Source: an uncultured Lachnospiraceae bacterium (GTDB lineage Bacteria; Bacillota; Clostridia; Lachnospirales; Lachnospiraceae). Taken from it: 64,000 bases of DNA. Location: positions 10,214-74,213 of the forward strand of contig CAJTSD010000013.1 in assembly GCA_910578795.1 (NCBI GenBank). The letters run 5' to 3'. Under the pieces are notes generated by a model, which did no database searches, had not been told where the DNA came from, and saw nothing but the letters and a program-made list of their open reading frames with translations. Of this stretch, positions 60,573 to 64,000 are shown piece after piece; within the stretch, counting starts at the first letter, position 1, and every line of letters starts with the position of its first letter. The translations under genes were made by a program, and so were the position numbers.

Positions 60573-60879
60573 TAATTTCACCAGTATCTAATAATTCCTT
60601 CATTGAATCAGTAAGGTTTCGTTCTATTCGTAAGGCTCTTTGAAGATTACGTTTTGACATATTGAGTTCTTTTGCTATAGTTTCAAGAGATGATTTGGGT
60701 GTGCCATTGTGACATCCCCATTGATTTTCTCCATTTTTATACCCTTTTAGCTCGACATAAGTAGCCATAGCCTTCCTATCTTTTGCAGGATCATTCTTAC
60801 GTCTTCCAAAATTATTAGATATTAAAGCACGAAGTTTAGAATGTCCGGGTGTAGATATTGGGACAATGAAATCGTAGTT
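60565..60879 (-). pseudogene. ParB-like/HTH protein C-terminal fragment
   Basis: A frame of 104 codons. An ATG at 60768 would give 67 residues, but similarity-like sequence continues upstream of it (PISTPGHSKLRALISNNFGR, RRKNDPAKDRKA) to a stop at 60880. The visible end, SLETIAKELNMSKRNLQRAL, then RNLTDSMKELLDTGEITK, has the ParB/RepB-type helix-turn-helix feel. It lacks a proper start and looks like a 5' truncated gene of plasmid or phage origin. No partner gene is nearby. Confidence 0.55.
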
Positions 60880-62014
60880 TTATTTTCTATAAAAAATATT
60901 ATTCCTTTTTATATTCATGTAAGTTTTGTGTTATATCTATGAATCTTATTATAATGACTGTATTTGCATTTTTTCTCTTATAATTATCATTTCCATTCTT
61001 TTATTTTTGTTATTTTATTTCATATGTTTAGCATATACTATTAAGTTAATAAATATTACTTTATTATACAAAAACTATATATAATAGTATTAACATACAT
61101 AAATACAATAAAATACACCCATAACATTATAGCCAAATAACAGAAAATTTAATTAATTCTATCTTCCTTATTTTTCTTTCGCAATTTTTCGAGTGCATAT
61201 CTGTTTTTTCTCATGTATATTTTTACCAATAATATCATGGAGATATTTCTTTTTCAATATGTAGTGTGATTTTTTGGATTATACAAGATATAGGATTTAT
61301 ATTGTATAGGCAATATTATTATTTCGTGCATCTATTATCTTATATTTATCTATACTCTATCTGTAACGTCATCGAACATAAAAATACCTTATCTATCTGC
61401 AATACCTTAAAATTCCTAATATTCCAATACAAATTGTATCTGTATCATTTCCACTTAGACTGATTTGGCTGAATGGTACTGAGTCGGCGAGTCGGCTTGT
61501 TAGATAATAATGAGTATGCATATATTAAGTGTATTATAATCGCATTAATGACTATTGGTCATTTTTATTGTCGAACCGTGATTTCTTCATACCTTTTACC
61601 CCTACAATCCCCAAATTCCTTGTAAAATCAACCGTTTCAGCCCCTATACCAACAAAATACATCATCACAATTTGCCCCTCAAAAAATCCCCAAAATGCTT
61701 GATAAATAAGTAAAATATCGAACTAACCGCAAAAACACCATAATATCATTATAAGACTACATTTTGTAGGCTAATTAATTTTTTCCAACGCACACCCTAT
61801 ACTCTACCGAACACATAAATTATTTCATAAAATAGCTGTACAATACTCACATCAAAGCTTTATTAATCCATGTAATTCCTACTTTATTACTATGTATTAT
61901 ATGCTTTTGTTTCCTACAATTGTAATACTTCGAATATCAAACCGAACTCAATCAACCACATACCAATAGAAATTACATAAAAACTCTTCTGCCAATATAA
62001 AAACAAATCACACA
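60880..62014. other. AT-rich region with almost no coding
   Basis: About 1.1 kb, strongly AT-rich, with no long frame that has a ribosome site. It holds one possible 37-codon ORF (61552-61665) and a tandem 8-bp repeat GAGTCGGC-GAGTCGGC at 61481-61496, an isolated GC-rich spot. No RNA gene or repeat array is recognised. Confidence 0.7.
61552..61665 (-). CDS. Possible small protein (37 residues)
   Basis: Starts at an ATG-ATG pair, 9 nt after GAGGGG, and reads MMYFVGIGAETVDFTRNLGI, then VGVKGMKKSRFDNKNDQ to a TAG. The ribosome site and Gly/Val-rich beginning make it more gene-like than its surroundings, but no family is recognised and it could be a degraded end of a longer gene, as the frame is open for ~18 codons upstream. 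Confidence 0.3.
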   Translation of the reverse strand: MMYFVGIGAETVDFTRNLGIVGVKGMKKSRFDNKNDQ

Positions 62015-62056
62015 CAAAAAAGCACCATCCAATGAACAATACATCTTTTGGTGCTT
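62015..62056 (-). terminator. Terminator of the toxin-antitoxin operon
   Basis: Minus strand AAGCACCA (62049-62056) pairs with TGGTGCTT (62020-62027), with T tract after. Confidence 0.8.
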
Positions 62057-62065
62057 CCTAGCAAA

Positions 62066-62422
62066 CTAAAATTCTCCAAATATATCCTTAAACACATCAT
62101 CACCATACTTATCGTATAGCTTTGCAACCAAATCATAACAGTAATTATCGTCCCTTTGCAAAATTACCATTATATTCATTGTCATTTTATCCACGACCAA
62201 AGTATATACAACCCTTATCCCAATTCCGCGATATTTTATTTTAAAGAATCCTGTCAGGTTATTACCCTTTTTATTCCCCAATGGTTTTCCATAGCCATTT
62301 GGACTTGGCAAAGGTGCTTTTGATACCTTGACGATACCTGCCAATACCTGTTTGCGCACACTTTCTTCTATTTTTTCGTAGTCCTTCTTCGCTTCATCTG
62401 TTATACGTATATTCCATGCCAT
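62066..62422 (-). CDS. RelE/ParE-type toxin
   Basis: A 118-residue basic protein with RITDEAKKDYEKIEESVRKQ, FFKIKYRGIGIRVVYTLV and MNIMVILQRDDNYCYDL, which fit RelE/ParE folds (the Arg/Lys-rich strand for RNA cleavage). It should be an mRNA endonuclease or gyrase inhibitor, not decided. It starts in the stop of the antitoxin gene (TAATG overlap), so expression is coupled. Confidence 0.82.
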   Translation of the reverse strand: MAWNIRITDEAKKDYEKIEESVRKQVLAGIVKVSKAPLPSPNGYGKPLGNKKGNNLTGFFKIKYRGIGIRVVYTLVVDKMTMNIMVILQRDDNYCYDLVAKLYDKYGDDVFKDIFGEF

Positions 62423-62772
62423 TATTCAAACTCCACGCTTTCAGAAATTTCTTCCAGTTCTTCCATTGAAAATCCCTGTTCATTTACAAATGCTTCAAAA
62501 GAAGATGTATTGCTGCTCTCCCGTTCCTCTGCAAGTTTCAATAACCTCATATTTTCAATTTTTTCCATTAATTCTTCCAACTTGGCAGACTTTTCTTGTA
62601 TTTCCCTGTATTCTTTTACGGATAATAATACCGCCGTTGGCTGATTGTTTTTCAATATGATATATTCATTGTTGTTTTTCGCCACGTCATTAAAAATTTT
62701 TCCTGCTTTCCCCTGACTAAAATCAGATATTGGAACAAGCCTTTCTGTTAAATCCAATAAAGTTGCACCCAT
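62422..62772 (-). CDS. Phd/YefM-type antitoxin
   Basis: A 116-residue protein; residues 1-60 (LVPISDFSQGKAGKIFNDVA, EYIILKNNQPTAVLLSVKEY) match the Phd/YefM DNA-binding domain, and the tail (MEELEEISESVEFE) is the acidic toxin-binding part. AGGAGG is 8 nt upstream of the ATG. It likely represses its own promoter together with the toxin. Confidence 0.85.
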   Translation of the reverse strand: MGATLLDLTERLVPISDFSQGKAGKIFNDVAKNNNEYIILKNNQPTAVLLSVKEYREIQEKSAKLEELMEKIENMRLLKLAEERESSNTSSFEAFVNEQGFSMEELEEISESVEFE

Positions 62773-62796
62773 AGCATCAGCCTCCTTATTATCTTT

Positions 62797-62825
62797 ATTA
62801 TATACTTTACTCTTATTATATGCAA
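62797..62825 (-). promoter_or_regulatory. Predicted promoter of the toxin-antitoxin operon
   Basis: Minus strand TTGCAT (62820-62825), 17 bp, TATAAT (62797-62802), about 25 bp upstream of the antitoxin start. Confidence 0.75.
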
Positions 62826-62904
62826 TAAATTCATTAAAATTTTTATTATAATTTTAGCTGTTAATTTCCTGTATACTTAAGATGTTATTATGCACTTATT
62901 ATAA

Positions 62905-62941
62905 ACAAAAAATAGTATCTACCATCTAAAGTAAATACTAT
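62905..62941 (-). terminator. Terminator of the Cys-rich gene
   Basis: Minus strand ATAGTATTTAC (62931-62941) pairs with GTAGATACTAT (62912-62922), then TTTTTT. Confidence 0.85.
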
Positions 62942-62990
62942 CTCTTTAAATACATATTATTGATGCAGGCACTCATTTTAATTTTTCATA

Positions 62991-63368
62991 CTACCTACGT
63001 ACTTTAGGTGCCCTTTTAAAAAGTCTGCCAAACCGTTCCATATCTTCATGTGTTATCTGTTCCCCATATATTTCATATACACTCCTCTGCTTATGACTCT
63101 CGCTGTCAGTATTTATGTATCTCCCCGTCATTTCCTTTAAAGCATCAAGATCCACTTCAAAGGTCTTACGAAACCAATCTACAATATCCACCCTTGCTGT
63201 CCCTATAGGAAATGTATTCCATTCTTCTGTTATGCATCCATGTTCAACAGGCGTATCACAAAATCCGTCCCATAATCGCGCTACATTTCTCATATACCGA
63301 CACAATTCACATGACTTTGTTTTACCGCATAGATTATTTTCCCGTAAGCAACATTCCTTATACCCCAT
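62991..63368 (-). CDS. Uncharacterised Cys-rich protein
   Basis: A 125-residue soluble protein. The first 45 residues hold eight cysteines (ECCLRENNLCGKTKSCELCR, then GFCDTPVEHGC), suggesting metal binding or disulfides; the rest is helical and charged (VDWFRKTFEVDLDALKEMTG). No family is recognised. An in-frame stop lies just before the ATG, and no ribosome site is seen, so the start is uncertain. A good terminator follows. It lies close to the IS element upstream. Confidence 0.6.
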   Translation of the reverse strand: MGYKECCLRENNLCGKTKSCELCRYMRNVARLWDGFCDTPVEHGCITEEWNTFPIGTARVDIVDWFRKTFEVDLDALKEMTGRYINTDSESHKQRSVYEIYGEQITHEDMERFGRLFKRAPKVRR

Positions 63369-63426
63369 TTAATAGACATATAGAACGAATGGTATAATCT
63401 ATCCAGCAGAGTCAGGAGGAAAGATT

Positions 63427-63711
63427 ATGGCACAGACGTATAGTATCGAATTCAAGGAGGAAGCATGTAAACGTGTTCAGTCGGGAATACCCGCAGCACA
63501 GGTCGCAAGAGAACTCGGCATTAATGTAAACACCCTCTACACATGGATGTCCCGCTTTAAGGAACATCCCACAGAACCCTTCGTCGGCAGCGGTAACCTC
63601 CATCAGTAAGATGCCCAACTGCGCGCCCTCAAAAAACGCATAAAAGATCTGGAACAGGAAAATGAATTTTAAAAAAAAGCAAGCGCCTTCTTTGCAAAGA
63701 ACCTGAAGTGA
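63427..63711 (+). pseudogene. IS3-family transposase OrfA, with two internal stops
   Basis: The frame reads AQTYSIEFKEEACKRVQSGI, a helix-turn-helix (QVARELGINVNTLYTWMSRF), then stops at TAA 63607-63609. In the same frame it continues DAQLRALKKRIKDLEQENEF, the usual leucine zipper, meets another TAA at 63670-63672, then KKASAFFAKNLK to the true stop TGA at 63709. So OrfA is otherwise intact but has two nonsense codons. GGAGGAAAGATT precedes the ATG. Confidence 0.88.
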
Positions 63712-64000
63712 TCCATTATCTTTACATGGAACACAACCGCTCCAAATACCAGATCGCAAAGATGGCGCAATGGCTTCAGGTTTCCAAAAGCGGCTATTAT
63801 GCATGGCGCAGACGAACACCAGGCGCCCGCCAATTGGAGAATAGCTCCCTTCTGGAGCAGATACGCCGGATCCATGAAGCGTCCCACGGGACTTACGGCA
63901 GCAAAAAGATCACCCGTGAGGTAAAATGAGCAGTTCAACCACAAACGGATAGAGCGCATCATGCGTGAAACGACATCCGGTCAAAAGTCCGTAAAAAATA
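63708..64000 (+). pseudogene. IS3-family transposase OrfB, frameshifted, partial
   Basis: Starts GTG at 63708, overlapping the OrfA stop, and reads MIHYLYMEHNRSKYQIAKMA, then LQVSKSGYYAWRRR and YGSKKITREVK before TGA at 63927. One base removed there restores EQFNHKRIERIMRE, and another shift soon after restores DIRSKVRKK. So two frameshifts occur in the first 95 codons. The catalytic DDE part would be beyond the window. Confidence 0.85.

Larger units (their letters stand above)
63427..64000 (+). mobile_element. IS3-family insertion sequence, decayed, cut by window edge
   Basis: The left part of an IS3/IS150-like element with orfA and the start of orfB in the usual -1 related frames, joined by an A-rich slip region at 63669-63680. 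Both frames are broken. The terminal inverted repeat is expected just before 63427, but I cannot define it without the right end, which is beyond the window. Confidence 0.85.

Noticed and set aside
61266..61463. A 65-codon plus-strand ORF rich in Ile, Tyr and Leu
   Set aside because: No ribosome site; composition is what random AT-rich DNA gives.

Overview
The window looks like a chromosomal segment of a Lachnospiraceae-type Firmicute (class Clostridia). Evidence: the infC-rpmI-rplT and rimP-nusA-ylxR-ylxQ-infB-rbfA-nrnA-truB-ribF clusters in Firmicute order, a threonine T-box leader on thrS, DUF6465, DUF1540 and DUF378 proteins, Shine-Dalgarno sites close to AGGAGG, and many sigma-A-like promoters (TTGACA, 17 bp, TATAAT). 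Most genes lie on the minus strand. The assignment is by gene content only; no 16S rRNA gene is present.

Layout: 1-13 kb holds an aldo/keto reductase, a TetR regulator, a heterodimeric ABC exporter, a GreA-type factor, an OFA-type MFS transporter, a LysA-like decarboxylase with a TrmB-type regulator, and two uncharacterised proteins. 13-20 kb holds a GGDEF protein, a large hybrid histidine kinase, tRNA-Thr, cardiolipin synthase and tRNA-Leu. 20-30 kb holds DUF378, hflKC, pepD, rplT-rpmI-infC with a long leader, DUF1540, and T-box-controlled thrS. 30-42 kb holds an NlpC/P60 protein, the rimP-to-ribF translation cluster and citrate synthase. 42-60 kb holds tRNA-Glu, a C_GCAxxG/GGDEF/EAL fusion protein, clpS-clpA-aat (N-degron pathway), YitT, Nudix and deoxyinosine glycosylase genes, a DHH phosphoesterase, a DUF2156-GNAT fusion, pspA with a Gly-rich membrane protein, rarA, and an ahpC plus thioredoxin-reductase-like pair.

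The last 4 kb (about 60-64 kb) differ: very AT-rich, few genes, with decayed fragments (an ADP-ribosyltransferase-like piece, a ParB-like piece), a toxin-antitoxin pair, an unknown Cys-rich protein, and an IS3-family element inactivated by stops and frameshifts. This looks like an integration hotspot.

The most interesting signals are non-coding. Two different multi-hairpin repeat families each occur twice (R1 at 5612-5762 and 33617-33752; R2 at 24545-24634 and 26018-26106). In both, stems are kept by paired base changes although the sequences differ, which points to selection on structure. R2 reads as a tiny ORF, but the changes follow base pairing and not the peptide; one copy sits inside the infC leader between two terminator-like hairpins and the other directly follows the terminator of the same operon.
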